From assembly GCA_964463965.1 (NCBI GenBank), contig CAYXED010000009.1:3909-67908 (forward strand): 64,000 nucleotides of DNA, in the 5' to 3' direction. Shown in pieces: positions 8,038-17,911 of this stretch. Source of the DNA: UBA2166 sp964463965 (GTDB lineage Bacteria; Nitrospirota; Nitrospiria; Nitrospirales; UBA2166). The notes under the pieces were generated by a model. The model searched no databases. It was not told the origin of the DNA and saw only the letters and a program-made list of their open reading frames with translations. The position numbers were made by a program, and so were the translations under genes. Position 1 is the stretch's first letter; every line of letters begins with the position of its first letter.

Positions 8038-11004
8038 ATGAAAGAAAGAATAGTGATGATGCGAATGATATGGAGTGTGCTGTGCGTGCTGCTCGTCGGA
8101 GGCATGATGGCTCCGACGCTTCTTATGGCTGATTCGCTAACGCCGCGACAGTTATATGCGTATGCAGCACCTGGGACAGTGTTTATTTTGAGTACATCTC
8201 ATGTGCCTGGTGATGGGGAGATGGGTACGGGGATTGTGGTTGATCCGAGTGGCCTGGTGTTGACCAATGCACACGTGGTGATGGACGAACGCAGTGGACA
8301 TCCGTATGCAATGGTAGAAGTGATGCTGAAGCCCGCGCATCTGTCAGGGGTGCCGGCGCAAGATTTGACACAGCGCTTTTCGGCCACAATCGAACATGTT
8401 GACTCCACCTTGGATCTTGCGGTGTTACAAGTCCAATCAGGAGTGTCGTTTCCGGTTGTGTTGGCACTCGGTAATTCCGATCAGGCAGGGATTGGGGAAG
8501 CGGTGGTCGCCATTGGGCATCCTGAAAAAGGGGGCTTGTGGACGTTAACGACGGGTGTGATTAGTTCGACCTTTGATGCCTATGGGGGGGTTGAAGGAAA
8601 GCATGTCTTTCAGACGGAAACGAGTCTGAATCGTGGAAACTCTGGAGGACCATTGTTGAATCCTTCCGGCCATGTTGTGGGAATCAATACCGCAGTGGCA
8701 CGGGTAGCGGATGATGGGATGCCGATTACCGACATTAGTTTTGCTATAAAATCAAATGTTGCACGGCATTGGTTAGCTTCGAATCAGATTGTGCTTCCAG
8801 AAGCACCACAGATTGATGCAGGTACCATCGTAGTCGGACGGAGGTTGGCGGGAGGTATGGCCCCGGCGTTGCCGGTGGCGCGTCCGTTTGCCATCAGTAC
8901 GTTGATGCGAACATTACAGCCGTCACTTGACCCCGAGGCTCCCGCATGGGTGACACATCAGGCGGTGTCCAGTGGAGGACTTCTTTCTGCCGTAGGCAAG
9001 GGTCTTGCGACAGTGGGGACGGGTTTGGCGATTACAGAGAAAGCTATTGTGTCGGCTGATGAGGCGGCTACGGGGAATTTATGGGGGTTGCTCTGGAGGA
9101 CTGTAGGCACGCTCTTGTTTCCAGAATACACCCGTGATGGACGAGCGAGTATTTGGGCGACAGGCCCTGTCAGCAGTCTTCGGACGACCATGGGAACCTC
9201 AGGGTTGGTGGGACGGAAGGTGACTGATGCTTCTCAAGTTAGTTTGGAGCAGGCTCAAGCACAGGTGCAGTCCATTGTTGATGAGGTAATGGTTCAGGTA
9301 AAAATTAATGCCGAGTGGGTGTCGACGGATGGGAAGACCGCCTATTCTCGGGCGCAAGTTGCGATGGCCGATGTGCGTGCCGTGATCCAGCGTCACCAGC
9401 CGGAACGGATTTGGACTTCTGGAACGGCGAGTGTGGGTGAACCGATGTTGACAGCTGATCAAACTGGCGAAGTGCGAGAGCGGGCCTCTGATGCCTTTGG
9501 CGATCTTGAGCGTGAGCTTGATCCTAACGCGTCAAGCACGCCGCCGATTCCAGGACCGCCTGGGCTCTTACCTGAAGCGGTGGGTGAAGGGGAGTCCGTT
9601 GGCCGCAAGCCATTTAAATTACCAAAACAGCGGGCGACTACACCTACCCAAGCGCAAATCAAGCGTTGGCAAAAAAAATTGAAAGAAGCGGAAGCGAAGG
9701 GGGATCTGGAAGCGATTGAACGGTTGAAAGAGAAATTGGCAGGAACGTATCAAGGCAGCGTCCTCCAACAACAACGTAAGAAGGTAAAAAAGCGACCGTT
9801 TACACCGAACACTCGTGTTCCGATGCTACCCAAGGGAGCATTCAAAAAACCGCCGCAATTTCCCCACTTACGGTCTGTGATGCCGATGTCGTCTGATCCG
9901 ACGCAGTGCATCAATAGTAAGATGGCGTCGTTTAGTCTTGATGCATGTTTTGCGGCCTGTAGTGCAAAATATGCGCAACTTGGGTCGACATCAACCGCAA
10001 ATTGTAAGGTGGTTTGTAGTGAGGCACATAAAAAACGTGAAGAGCTCACACGAAAGCAGTGTCGCAATGACAATGATGGGGATGGAATCTCAAATCAGAT
10101 TGACCAATGTCCAAATACAAAAATTGGGATGCGTGTCAATTGGGTGGGATGTGCTGATAGCGACGGTGACTCAATTGCTGATAATCAGGATAAGTGTCCA
10201 CGGACTCCACGGGGTACTCCCGTGAATTTGCATGGATGTGATCTGAGGACACAGTGTGAAGAAGGGAATAACTGTGGCGACCCTGAGCCACGATGTTCAA
10301 CACCTCACGAATGTGCACGATTACTTGAAATACCGCTTCCTCCTGATGAGACGCCAGCGTCGATTCGTAAAGTTCTTGCAAAAAAGTTTCTGAGCAGACG
10401 TGCGCATGATATTAATTGTCCCAACGATCATGAGCCACCTCCACAACCGCAACTATTCACTCCAGAAGCGCATGTAGTTTCACAGGAGGTAGGTGCGGTA
10501 ACCGTGACTCTGGATAATGGTGTCGTGGTAAATGGTCCAACGGTGCCGCTTGCGTTGGAATGGGAAGCTGTTGAAGATTCTTGTGCTCCGGTGACATACA
10601 GTGTGTATATCGAATCATACCATTGTCATACTTTAGGCGATTTAATTGAGCCGCATAGTTATCACAATCGAGGATGGTGTCAGTGGATGCCGTATTCATA
10701 TGAGTCAATTCCTCAGGATCAAAACCCTCAGACACAGTTGAATGTTGAGTTGCCCCTTGGAAAGATTTTCTACGAGTCGCATGTGCCGTTCATTCCGGAG
10801 CTGGGATGGGATGAAAACTTTACTGGTGATTTCAGTATCAATTATCAACCCGCATGGTTTCGAGTCCAGATATTGGCGCATGATGGGAATGGTCTGACAA
10901 GCGCTTCGTTGGGCCCACATACTGATGCGCATTATTTTGTGTTCTACGGCAATCCATTGTTTATTTCTCCAAACAAATTAACTGAAATTCCGGTGGCACC
11001 ATGA
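8038..11004 (+). CDS. Large exported S1C (trypsin/DegP-like) serine protease with TSP3 repeats
   Basis: Start at 8038 gives a signal peptide to about residue 32 and a 988-residue protein, long for the family. The catalytic triad is readable: H79 in LTNAHVV, D126 in LDLAVLQV and S202 in NRGNSGGPLL. No PDZ domain is evident. After the protease domain comes a low-complexity linker, then the locus-shared module at about 479-580 (VRERASDAFGDLERE, GEGESVGRKPF, AEAKGDLEAIERLKEKLAG). A cysteine-rich stretch and calcium-binding thrombospondin type 3 repeats (DNDGDGISNQIDQCP from about 678) follow, then a C-terminal beta-rich domain. The protease part is paralogous to the gene at 20687. It lies in a tight rightward operon. 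Likely role: proteolysis on the cell surface or in the periplasm. Confidence 0.88.
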   Translation: MKERIVMMRMIWSVLCVLLVGGMMAPTLLMADSLTPRQLYAYAAPGTVFILSTSHVPGDGEMGTGIVVDPSGLVLTNAHVVMDERSGHPYAMVEVMLKPAHLSGVPAQDLTQRFSATIEHVDSTLDLAVLQVQSGVSFPVVLALGNSDQAGIGEAVVAIGHPEKGGLWTLTTGVISSTFDAYGGVEGKHVFQTETSLNRGNSGGPLLNPSGHVVGINTAVARVADDGMPITDISFAIKSNVARHWLASNQIVLPEAPQIDAGTIVVGRRLAGGMAPALPVARPFAISTLMRTLQPSLDPEAPAWVTHQAVSSGGLLSAVGKGLATVGTGLAITEKAIVSADEAATGNLWGLLWRTVGTLLFPEYTRDGRASIWATGPVSSLRTTMGTSGLVGRKVTDASQVSLEQAQAQVQSIVDEVMVQVKINAEWVSTDGKTAYSRAQVAMADVRAVIQRHQPERIWTSGTASVGEPMLTADQTGEVRERASDAFGDLERELDPNASSTPPIPGPPGLLPEAVGEGESVGRKPFKLPKQRATTPTQAQIKRWQKKLKEAEAKGDLEAIERLKEKLAGTYQGSVLQQQRKKVKKRPFTPNTRVPMLPKGAFKKPPQFPHLRSVMPMSSDPTQCINSKMASFSLDACFAACSAKYAQLGSTSTANCKVVCSEAHKKREELTRKQCRNDNDGDGISNQIDQCPNTKIGMRVNWVGCADSDGDSIADNQDKCPRTPRGTPVNLHGCDLRTQCEEGNNCGDPEPRCSTPHECARLLEIPLPPDETPASIRKVLAKKFLSRRAHDINCPNDHEPPPQPQLFTPEAHVVSQEVGAVTVTLDNGVVVNGPTVPLALEWEAVEDSCAPVTYSVYIESYHCHTLGDLIEPHSYHNRGWCQWMPYSYESIPQDQNPQTQLNVELPLGKIFYESHVPFIPELGWDENFTGDFSINYQPAWFRVQILAHDGNGLTSASLGPHTDAHYFVFYGNPLFISPNKLTEIPVAP

Positions 11005-11015
11005 GGTGGAGTGTA

Positions 11016-14009
11016 ATGAGACTGTTTGATGTGCGTAACTTCTCTTGTTTTCACGAGAAGTGTGAGGATAGAGAACAATCGGATGGGTATGCTGAAACAA
11101 AGGTGTGGCAGGAGGGCTTAATCACAAGAAGTTCTTTGATGGGTCGTATGTTCTGTGCGCGATGGATGGGCGGCGTAGGGATCGTATTGGGGCTCCTCTT
11201 AAGTAGTGCTGGACCACTTAGTGCTTATAACACTGATACTCATCAACACATTGCCGAATTGGGGTATGCCTACCTTAAGGCAGTTGATTTGTGTGAACCA
11301 ATTCCTCTTGGAGGTGGAGATGCGCTGGCGACATGCAGCAATCAGTGTACAAAAGTTGTTTTGGATAATGTGCGTAATATGCGTGAGGAAGGGTATACCT
11401 GCTCATGTGCAGAAGCAGCGTGTGAAACGAGTTGTGGGGGGCTGACAGGGATCGATAAATTTTCCTGTGTAGAACAGTGTGTGGCGACTGGGGTAGGACA
11501 ACAGTGTGCGAGTGATAATTCATGCGAGTCTCCGTACTTTTGGGTCCCTAATCAGAGTGAAGTGATTACATCTTTAGTCTGTACAGAGGAATGTTTTGAG
11601 GAGACTAACCTCACATTTGCTGATGAATGTACGGCGTTTTCAAGTGTCCTCGCCTCAGAAAAAGTAACCGCGCAAAAAGCACGAGATACGGTGGCGTTCT
11701 ACCAAGAGTTTGAAACAAGTGCGTGTCCTCCAACGACCTATGACTATCATAACCGTGATGCGTGTAATTCGAATAACCTGAATACGGTCAGAAAACCACT
11801 TGCAGAATGGAAACTTGCGGTGTTTGGGGCTAAAACGATTGATGGCACCCCGGATCCTCCAAATGTGGATGTGGCAGATGATCCAGAACTTTTTCCCGAA
11901 CACACTCCCGTTCTAAGTGCGGGGGTGCTGAGTGCAACTAACACGGTTGAAAATGGGGATGAAGAAAAGACAGACTTCACTGGAACCATCATCGGGTTCC
12001 ATGCCAACGCGGTTGATCATCTGATGGACATGTATACCACGCATAAGATTTTGCCAGTTGTTGAAGATAGTTTGAAGTTGGCATCACAAATAGGCGTGGG
12101 TGCAGGGGGCGGTGCCTTGGCTGCAGTGGTTGCCGTTGGAGGTGTTGTGGCGTGTGCTGTGGGCTGTGTTTTTACCCTAGGTTTTGGAGATTTCTGTGAA
12201 GATTGTTTTGACGCTGTTTATAATGCAACGAAAAATATTCTTGAGGGCACCAAAGAATTCATCGATGACATCGAAGAGACGCATTGGTTTGCCGCAGGTA
12301 CTGGCCCAACAACCGCTGGGCATGAAAATACCAGTATGTCACATTTTATGAATACTGAAGGTTCTGCAAAAACGCTTATGACTATACCGGGGCCGTCGTT
12401 TGGAAAGTGGGATGATACAGATGGATGGCGTCCCGCAGAAGCTTTTGGCCCTGGGGGAGCATTTGTTCAGGGTCTTTTAGAGGCTGGCATTGATTTGCTG
12501 TGGGAGATCCGTATCGATTATCCGATGTCTCAGCGTGCAATTGACAATTATCACGTGGAGGCACCTGATGATCTGATGAAAAAAAGTGACACGCGTGGTG
12601 TGCACTATTGGCATAGTTTTGGTATGCCCAACTATACTTTTCTCCCAGTCGATAATCTTGCCAATTACTGGTGGCACAAGTGGCTTCAGGGACGTGTGAC
12701 GGAGGAGATGGACAGTGATGGACAGTCCAGTTCTGTCACAGAGCAAACTTATGGTCTTTTGCCATTGGGTGGGGTATTGCATGGAGTTCAAGATATTACT
12801 CAGCCATATCATACGTGGGGTATTACCGCACAGGGGCATGCGCCCTATGAGGACCGATTGTCCAATTTTCTCGATCCTACGCTTCATCGGAATAAGAACG
12901 GGGATGGTCCAGCAGTCCCGCTGTTAATTAACCTTAATGATCCAGCGCAGGAGCAGATTTTTCTGCAGCGAGTTGGAGAGTTTATCGAGCAAATTTATAC
13001 GGAAGTAATTGATCCCGCAGGAGGGGTCTTACACATGCGACGTTTAGCGCATTTTTTGTATTCCCAGGTTACCAATGCGGAGACCGAGATCAAGCTGAGT
13101 ACTGATCTTCCCGGGCTGTCGTGGTTTGACTACGATATCGAAGATCAGTTTGTTAGAGAAACAGGTGTGCCTCTTGCGGTTGCGGCGACAGTAGTTGTCT
13201 TGCTGGAAGGTGCGAGTCAGGGTGAGGCATTAGATGCGTACGAGAATCAGCTTAATTTGGATATGCAGAGTTTTCAGAACAAGGGGCCGGTGCCACCTCT
13301 AACATCAGCACTGCCTGAGGCCTCCTCGGATATGCCATTTGAGCAGGCAGGTTTATCTGCAACAGATATCCCCATTATCACCGCTCATGGGAGTTTTAGT
13401 GTTCCCGAAATTGTCTTGGCAGCAGGAGGAAATCCTTCAGGCAATTATAGTGACATTCCGGCAGGCTATATCGACGCGCATCCTTCGTGGGTATGTGCAG
13501 GAGACCAGTTGCGAGCGCGCAAGGCTGTTCAACAGTATTACACCAATCAGATCAAGGGCCGTGATTTAGTCAGTATTGTCCTTGCTGAGAAAATGCGGTG
13601 TGACTTTTTAGCATTAGGGATGCCTGTGCCACCAGATGCCACCCTTGATAGCGTTGCACAATACGAAGCTGAACAACTACAAGCAACAACCGGATGGTTC
13701 GGGCATGGATCAAGTAATAAAGTGGAGAAAGATTTGGCGTGTAAGAGTGCCAAGAAAGAGGATTTATTTTCTCCAGCTGCGATCGCAAACTTTAAAGCGC
13801 GTTGTAATAACACTTTAGATTCTGATGGCGATGGGGTCTTCGATGATCAGGATCAGTGTTGGACACCAGTCTCTGAAAATGGGATGTTGCATGATACAGC
13901 AATGGCTGTAGTGGTACAGCCCAACGGGTGTATGTTCAATCACGAGTTAGCTCCGCCTACCCCTCCGATAAATCCCTTTATCCCTGGAACCATCCGAGTG
14001 GCACCATGA
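11016..14009 (+). CDS. Exported zinc phospholipase C / P1-nuclease-like protein
   Basis: The start is uncertain: ATGs at 11001 (ATGA overlap with the previous stop), 11016 (GGTGGAG upstream) and 11139 all precede the hydrophobic segment VGIVLGLLLSSAGPLSA. Numbered from 11016, residues 589-612 read HGVQDITQPYHTWG then GHAPYE. H589, D593, H599, H608 and E612 match the H-x3-D-x5-H...H-x3-E zinc site of the phospholipase C/S1-P1 nuclease fold. The mature N-terminus YNTDTHQHIAELGY resembles the family's first zinc-binding helix. A Cys-rich segment and a glycine-rich hydrophobic insertion separate these parts. A TSP3-like repeat (DSDGDGVFDDQDQC) lies near the C-terminus. It is much larger than usual family members. 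Substrate (lipid or nucleic acid) cannot be told. Confidence 0.7.
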   Translation: MRLFDVRNFSCFHEKCEDREQSDGYAETKVWQEGLITRSSLMGRMFCARWMGGVGIVLGLLLSSAGPLSAYNTDTHQHIAELGYAYLKAVDLCEPIPLGGGDALATCSNQCTKVVLDNVRNMREEGYTCSCAEAACETSCGGLTGIDKFSCVEQCVATGVGQQCASDNSCESPYFWVPNQSEVITSLVCTEECFEETNLTFADECTAFSSVLASEKVTAQKARDTVAFYQEFETSACPPTTYDYHNRDACNSNNLNTVRKPLAEWKLAVFGAKTIDGTPDPPNVDVADDPELFPEHTPVLSAGVLSATNTVENGDEEKTDFTGTIIGFHANAVDHLMDMYTTHKILPVVEDSLKLASQIGVGAGGGALAAVVAVGGVVACAVGCVFTLGFGDFCEDCFDAVYNATKNILEGTKEFIDDIEETHWFAAGTGPTTAGHENTSMSHFMNTEGSAKTLMTIPGPSFGKWDDTDGWRPAEAFGPGGAFVQGLLEAGIDLLWEIRIDYPMSQRAIDNYHVEAPDDLMKKSDTRGVHYWHSFGMPNYTFLPVDNLANYWWHKWLQGRVTEEMDSDGQSSSVTEQTYGLLPLGGVLHGVQDITQPYHTWGITAQGHAPYEDRLSNFLDPTLHRNKNGDGPAVPLLINLNDPAQEQIFLQRVGEFIEQIYTEVIDPAGGVLHMRRLAHFLYSQVTNAETEIKLSTDLPGLSWFDYDIEDQFVRETGVPLAVAATVVVLLEGASQGEALDAYENQLNLDMQSFQNKGPVPPLTSALPEASSDMPFEQAGLSATDIPIITAHGSFSVPEIVLAAGGNPSGNYSDIPAGYIDAHPSWVCAGDQLRARKAVQQYYTNQIKGRDLVSIVLAEKMRCDFLALGMPVPPDATLDSVAQYEAEQLQATTGWFGHGSSNKVEKDLACKSAKKEDLFSPAAIANFKARCNNTLDSDGDGVFDDQDQCWTPVSENGMLHDTAMAVVVQPNGCMFNHELAPPTPPINPFIPGTIRVAP

Positions 14010-14081
14010 GGTTAGGTGCTAAATTATATAGAGCCTAGTGTGGTGATATAGGGGTCGTTACTCAAAGAGTGCCGGCCCCTG

Positions 14082-16136
14082 TCACTGGCAGGTATATCCT
14101 TGTTCTCTAGTGTATATGCACACTTGATATGTTGAGCTGCGTTCAGTGTGCTCAAGGGCATTGTGCCGTTCACTCATACCGAGTGAAGACTGTGGGGCCC
14201 GGAAAACATCAATTCCTATATTAAAGGTTCCAGCTACAGTGAGGTTTTCGTTCATGGTGATTTGGCAGATGCCTGTGCCACTACAGCCTGCAATTGTCCA
14301 TCCAGCAAAAGTTGAAATGCCATCGCTCTGAGGAGTCGCGGTCAGTGTGATGACTGTCCCGACGGTATATGTTTCGCTACAGGTTGCTCCTCCGCTACAA
14401 CTTAAGCCTGGAGGTGACGCGGTGATCGTTCCAAGGCCTGGGCCATCAGTTGTAAGAGACAAAGTTACTTGAGGCGCTGGGGCAGGCTCAAAGCCAACAG
14501 TGACAAATTGATCTCCGGTGATAGTAATGGTGCAGAATCCTGTGCCACCACAGCCTGCGCCGCTCCAGCCTACAAAGACCGAGCCTGGATCAGCGGTTGC
14601 GGTCAAGGTCACTACGGTACCGGACGGATAAGCGGCTGCGCAGGGTGTTTGTGGGCCTCCGCATGAATTAATTCCTGCTGGTGAGGAAAAGACAGTGCCA
14701 TTACCTGTCCCTCCGATTGAGACGGTGAGAATGCCTTCAGAGCTAGGGAGCTGTGCAAAGGTGGCGGTTACGTTTCCGTCAAATTGCATCGTAAAGGTGC
14801 AGGGCCCAGTGCCTTGGCAGCTCTGGCCGGAAACACCGCTCCAACCGACAAATTCTGCGTCTGGATTTGGAATGGCTGTGAGGGTGACTATGGTTCCTGG
14901 AGTGTATCGGGCGACGCATGGCTGGTCTGATCCACAACTGATGCCATCGGGCATGATCTGAACTATTCCTGCCCCTGTTCCATTTTGTCCAACCGTAAGA
15001 AAAACTTCTTGCAATGGTTGAGAAGGGTTTTGTTGTGGGGATGACGGGGTGGGAAATTGAGGACTACAATTACCGAAAAATTCACATTGTGCTTGATCTG
15101 GAGCTGGTGGAAAGACTGGCTGTGGTGATGGTTGTGTGGTTCCCGAAGTATTTTCGGAAAGAAATGTTGCTGTCACATTTTGATTTGACGTCATAGAAAT
15201 CTGACATGGGCCAGTGCCGGTACAGCCGCTTGTCGAGAGCCAGCCGCTAAACATTGACCCAGGAGCAGCCGTGGCTGTGAGGGTGATAGTGGTGCCAGCA
15301 TCATAGAAGGCCGCACACGTAGGACCGCAATTAATACCAGGGACATCACTTGTAATCAGGCCATTTCCACTACCTCCAACACCAATCGATAACGTAAACG
15401 TGGGCGCCTCTCCTGCTGTTAAGGGCACAAAGGTTGCCACAATGGTGAGATTGCCCTGTAGCGTGAATTGACATTCAGGCGCATGTCCACAGGTGATACC
15501 TGGTCCTTCCCATCCGGCAAACATCATGCCGGGCATGGGTTCTGCGAAGAGTCTGATGGTACTTCCGATATTAACGGAGTCCGTGCAGCCGCTACCGCAT
15601 ACAATTGATAGGGGTATATCGGACCGGACGATGCCTTGACCGGAGCCTGCAAGATTGACTTGTAAGGTGGCTTGTGGTCCGCCAGAGTTAGGATCCTGAG
15701 GGTTGGTTCCTTTTTGGACTTCTTCGAGGTTGCTGACGCCATCGCCATCATCATCGATTGTGGTATTGACGGTGTTCCAGGTTGCTTGCGTGGTAGCGTT
15801 GGCCTGGACATTTACACTTCCTGATGCGGTTGCAAGGGTAAGAAAATTTGAAGAACGATAGGTAATAGTAAATGTACGCAGGCCGGGGGGGACATTCTCG
15901 ACTGTTGTACTGACCGTCCCGTCGGCATTGACGGTCATCGGAATGTCAGCTCGGAATCCTGAGATGTCCAAGCGTGCACTAAGGCCAGGAATCGCTTGTG
16001 CGATTGTTGGTGGAATGATTGCGAGGCGTACTTTTGTATTCTGTGCAGCTTCTCCATCTGAGTTGATTCCAGTAAGGAAGCAGATGACGAGTACAAGAAG
16101 AAACGAGTTATTGCGACGGTGAATGTGTCGTATCAC
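14082..16136 (-). CDS. Exported protein with five divergent InlB-type repeats
   Basis: GTG start at 16136 overlaps the stop of the preceding gene (GTGA), showing translational coupling. Residues 1-31 are a signal peptide. A beta-rich N-terminal domain (to about 120) is followed by a calcium-loop segment DDDGDGVSNLEEVQKGTNP. Then come five ~80-residue repeats of the divergent InlB/bacterial repeat type: each has GxGxV, a CxxxC pair, GTxVTLTATP, FxGWSG and CxITM...VTATF. Such repeats are common in secreted adhesins and enzymes of diderms; the paired cysteines suggest a disulfide in each repeat. It is the last gene of a leftward operon with a caspase and an LPP20/DUF4384 lipoprotein. No enzyme domain is visible. 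Probable surface-exposed binding or spacer protein. Confidence 0.83.
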   Translation of the reverse strand: MIRHIHRRNNSFLLVLVICFLTGINSDGEAAQNTKVRLAIIPPTIAQAIPGLSARLDISGFRADIPMTVNADGTVSTTVENVPPGLRTFTITYRSSNFLTLATASGSVNVQANATTQATWNTVNTTIDDDGDGVSNLEEVQKGTNPQDPNSGGPQATLQVNLAGSGQGIVRSDIPLSIVCGSGCTDSVNIGSTIRLFAEPMPGMMFAGWEGPGITCGHAPECQFTLQGNLTIVATFVPLTAGEAPTFTLSIGVGGSGNGLITSDVPGINCGPTCAAFYDAGTTITLTATAAPGSMFSGWLSTSGCTGTGPCQISMTSNQNVTATFLSENTSGTTQPSPQPVFPPAPDQAQCEFFGNCSPQFPTPSSPQQNPSQPLQEVFLTVGQNGTGAGIVQIMPDGISCGSDQPCVARYTPGTIVTLTAIPNPDAEFVGWSGVSGQSCQGTGPCTFTMQFDGNVTATFAQLPSSEGILTVSIGGTGNGTVFSSPAGINSCGGPQTPCAAAYPSGTVVTLTATADPGSVFVGWSGAGCGGTGFCTITITGDQFVTVGFEPAPAPQVTLSLTTDGPGLGTITASPPGLSCSGGATCSETYTVGTVITLTATPQSDGISTFAGWTIAGCSGTGICQITMNENLTVAGTFNIGIDVFRAPQSSLGMSERHNALEHTERSSTYQVCIYTREQGYTCQ

Positions 16137-16441
16137 TGTACTCCAGGGCCTCGAAAGATCACGGTACCACCGTTGTTCTCACCGCTGCCTCCACCAAAGG
16201 TAGCGACTCCTCCTTCCGTACTACTGCCACCGACGCCTCCGGCAAGTGCCGCACCACCGATGATAGCGGCAAGAAGAACCCATACCCACCATTGTTGATA
16301 CCATGGAGTTGCAGATTCAATGACAGGGCCTTGATAGATTTGTGGTTCGTACACGTTTTCCGGTGATGCGCCCAATGCTGCGATGCTTTGGAGTAAGAAT
16401 AAAATGATCAGGAATATTGTTAATGCACGCTGCATGATCAT
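16133..16441 (-). CDS. Small membrane protein with glycine-rich tail
   Basis: A 102-residue product with an N-terminal signal segment (MIMQRALTIFLIILFLLQS), a short polar stretch, a second membrane segment after PWYQQWW (VWVLLAAIIGGAALAGG) and a Gly/Ser-rich tail ending GGTVIFRGPGVQ. No family is recognised. It lies 56 bases after the caspase gene and its stop overlaps the start of the InlB-repeat gene, so all three are probably made from one message. Such a protein could anchor or guide a partner in the envelope; this is only a suggestion. Confidence 0.7.
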   Translation of the reverse strand: MIMQRALTIFLIILFLLQSIAALGASPENVYEPQIYQGPVIESATPWYQQWWVWVLLAAIIGGAALAGGVGGSSTEGGVATFGGGSGENNGGTVIFRGPGVQ

Positions 16442-16497
16442 GTTTTCACCTTCACGTTTAATGTGTGTGCGTCAATCAGGGTGTTTGAAAACAAGTA

Positions 16498-17805
16498 TCA
16501 CTGAGGCAAGGTAACAAGAGGCATGTTTGCCCGATTCAAATCCGCCAACAAGTGTAATGGAGGAGAGAGTTCGGGGGTTTGTTCTTCGTCAAGTTGGCGC
16601 GCTTGTTTTTCTATGTTGGGTTTAATGTAGCTAAAGGTTTCGCCAATGTCGACGATGCCATCAGCATTGGTGTCGGCGGCACCGCGGAGTGCTTTAAGGA
16701 AATAGTAGGTAAAAATCCCATGGCCTTCTTGCTCAAAAGATGAGCTGACTTGATTGGCCTGTGAAGCCGAGAAGACAACCAGTTTGTTGTCAGATAGTAT
16801 TGTGGGTGCGGTCAGGAGCATTGGACGTGATCCCTGTTTGGCAATTGACCTGCCTCCACCGGAGAAACAGGCATCCATGGCCACGACAATTTTTTCTGAA
16901 GGTAGCGTGCCTAAAGTCGTGTAGAGCTTCTCCACCGGATAGACAATCTGTTTGAGGTCAGCACGTTCGCCATCAAAGGGGACCAAACTTCCTGAGGCTT
17001 GCATCGTCTCTGGATTATAGAGCGTGGTACCGTGTCCGGCATAGTAGACGAAGACCTCTGAATCTTTATTGACTTGGTTGGCAAGCCAGGTTTCAAGGAA
17101 GTATTGGAGTTTTCCAAGTGTGGCATCTTCATTAATTAGGGCTTTAATATTTTTCTCTTGGTAGCCCATCATGTTTATAAGATAGTGTTTCATGGTTTCG
17201 GCATCTCGTTGGGCAAAGTCGACGGGAGCAATTTGTGTGTCTTGGTATGATTCAATGCCTACAATGACCGCATAAGCATTTGGGTTTGCTCGTGGTGATA
17301 GATCTGGGAGTGTATCAACGTCGCTGACGATGAGTTCGCGAGGGTCGATTCGAAACGCTTGTTCGGCAATGGGACGGCCATCCATAATTGCTTCAACTTT
17401 CCAGACTCCCGGCATGGTTTCCGCTGCATCTCCGTTAATTTTAATTCGGTGTGAGCTGCGAACATACGAATGTCGCTTGCCTGCCTCTCCAATACGATGT
17501 CGTGCGATTTTATCAACATAGAGTGTTCCATCGGGACTATACCATCGCCAGCGGAGTGAATGTTGTCCCGAGAGTTCATGTAGCTCAACCCACGCATAGG
17601 CAAAAGGGTCGTCCGCGGTGAATTGGGTGGTTGGCGACTCCGGTGCAAGGGTTTGTCCGGTGATTGCTTTTGCCAGTTCAATGCGAACTTTTTGTGGGGC
17701 TGTTGTTGTATTGCTCGATGGTGTGTCCATTCCCGCACACCCTCCGAAGAGGAGGGCAAGGAATATAGCCAATGTGCCGTTTGTAATGGATAGTTTGCTC
17801 TTCAT
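16498..17805 (-). CDS. Lipoprotein caspase-like peptidase (C14 family)
   Basis: ATG at 17805 opens a lipoprotein signal with LLFGGC (C23); a longer frame reaches a TTG at 17856 but adds nothing recognisable. The mature N-terminal part (to about 170) is a beta-rich domain of unknown type. The C14 peptidase domain begins at NAYAVIVGIESYQD. The catalytic dyad is visible as H258 in YYAGHG and C313 in DACFSGGG. Length is 435 residues. The gene is second in the leftward operon starting with the LPP20/DUF4384 lipoprotein, a pairing seen in other bacteria to my recollection. Lipidation means the caspase should act on the periplasmic or outer face. Bacterial caspases of this group usually cleave after Arg or Lys, which I cannot verify here. 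Confidence 0.87.
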   Translation of the reverse strand: MKSKLSITNGTLAIFLALLFGGCAGMDTPSSNTTTAPQKVRIELAKAITGQTLAPESPTTQFTADDPFAYAWVELHELSGQHSLRWRWYSPDGTLYVDKIARHRIGEAGKRHSYVRSSHRIKINGDAAETMPGVWKVEAIMDGRPIAEQAFRIDPRELIVSDVDTLPDLSPRANPNAYAVIVGIESYQDTQIAPVDFAQRDAETMKHYLINMMGYQEKNIKALINEDATLGKLQYFLETWLANQVNKDSEVFVYYAGHGTTLYNPETMQASGSLVPFDGERADLKQIVYPVEKLYTTLGTLPSEKIVVAMDACFSGGGRSIAKQGSRPMLLTAPTILSDNKLVVFSASQANQVSSSFEQEGHGIFTYYFLKALRGAADTNADGIVDIGETFSYIKPNIEKQARQLDEEQTPELSPPLHLLADLNRANMPLVTLPQ

Positions 17806-17911
17806 GTGGGGAGCTCGTCTAGGGGGGCCTCGTTGAGTATTCTTCTTTCGATCCAACGCTGCATTTCTATATCATACAATGAATTAGAAATCCATGTCAT
17901 GTAATCATCGG

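Noticed and set aside
14010..14081. Terminator between the convergent phospholipase-like and InlB-repeat genes
   Set aside because: AGGGG...CCCCT can pair, but the stem is broken and no T run follows on either strand; not convincing enough to annotate.
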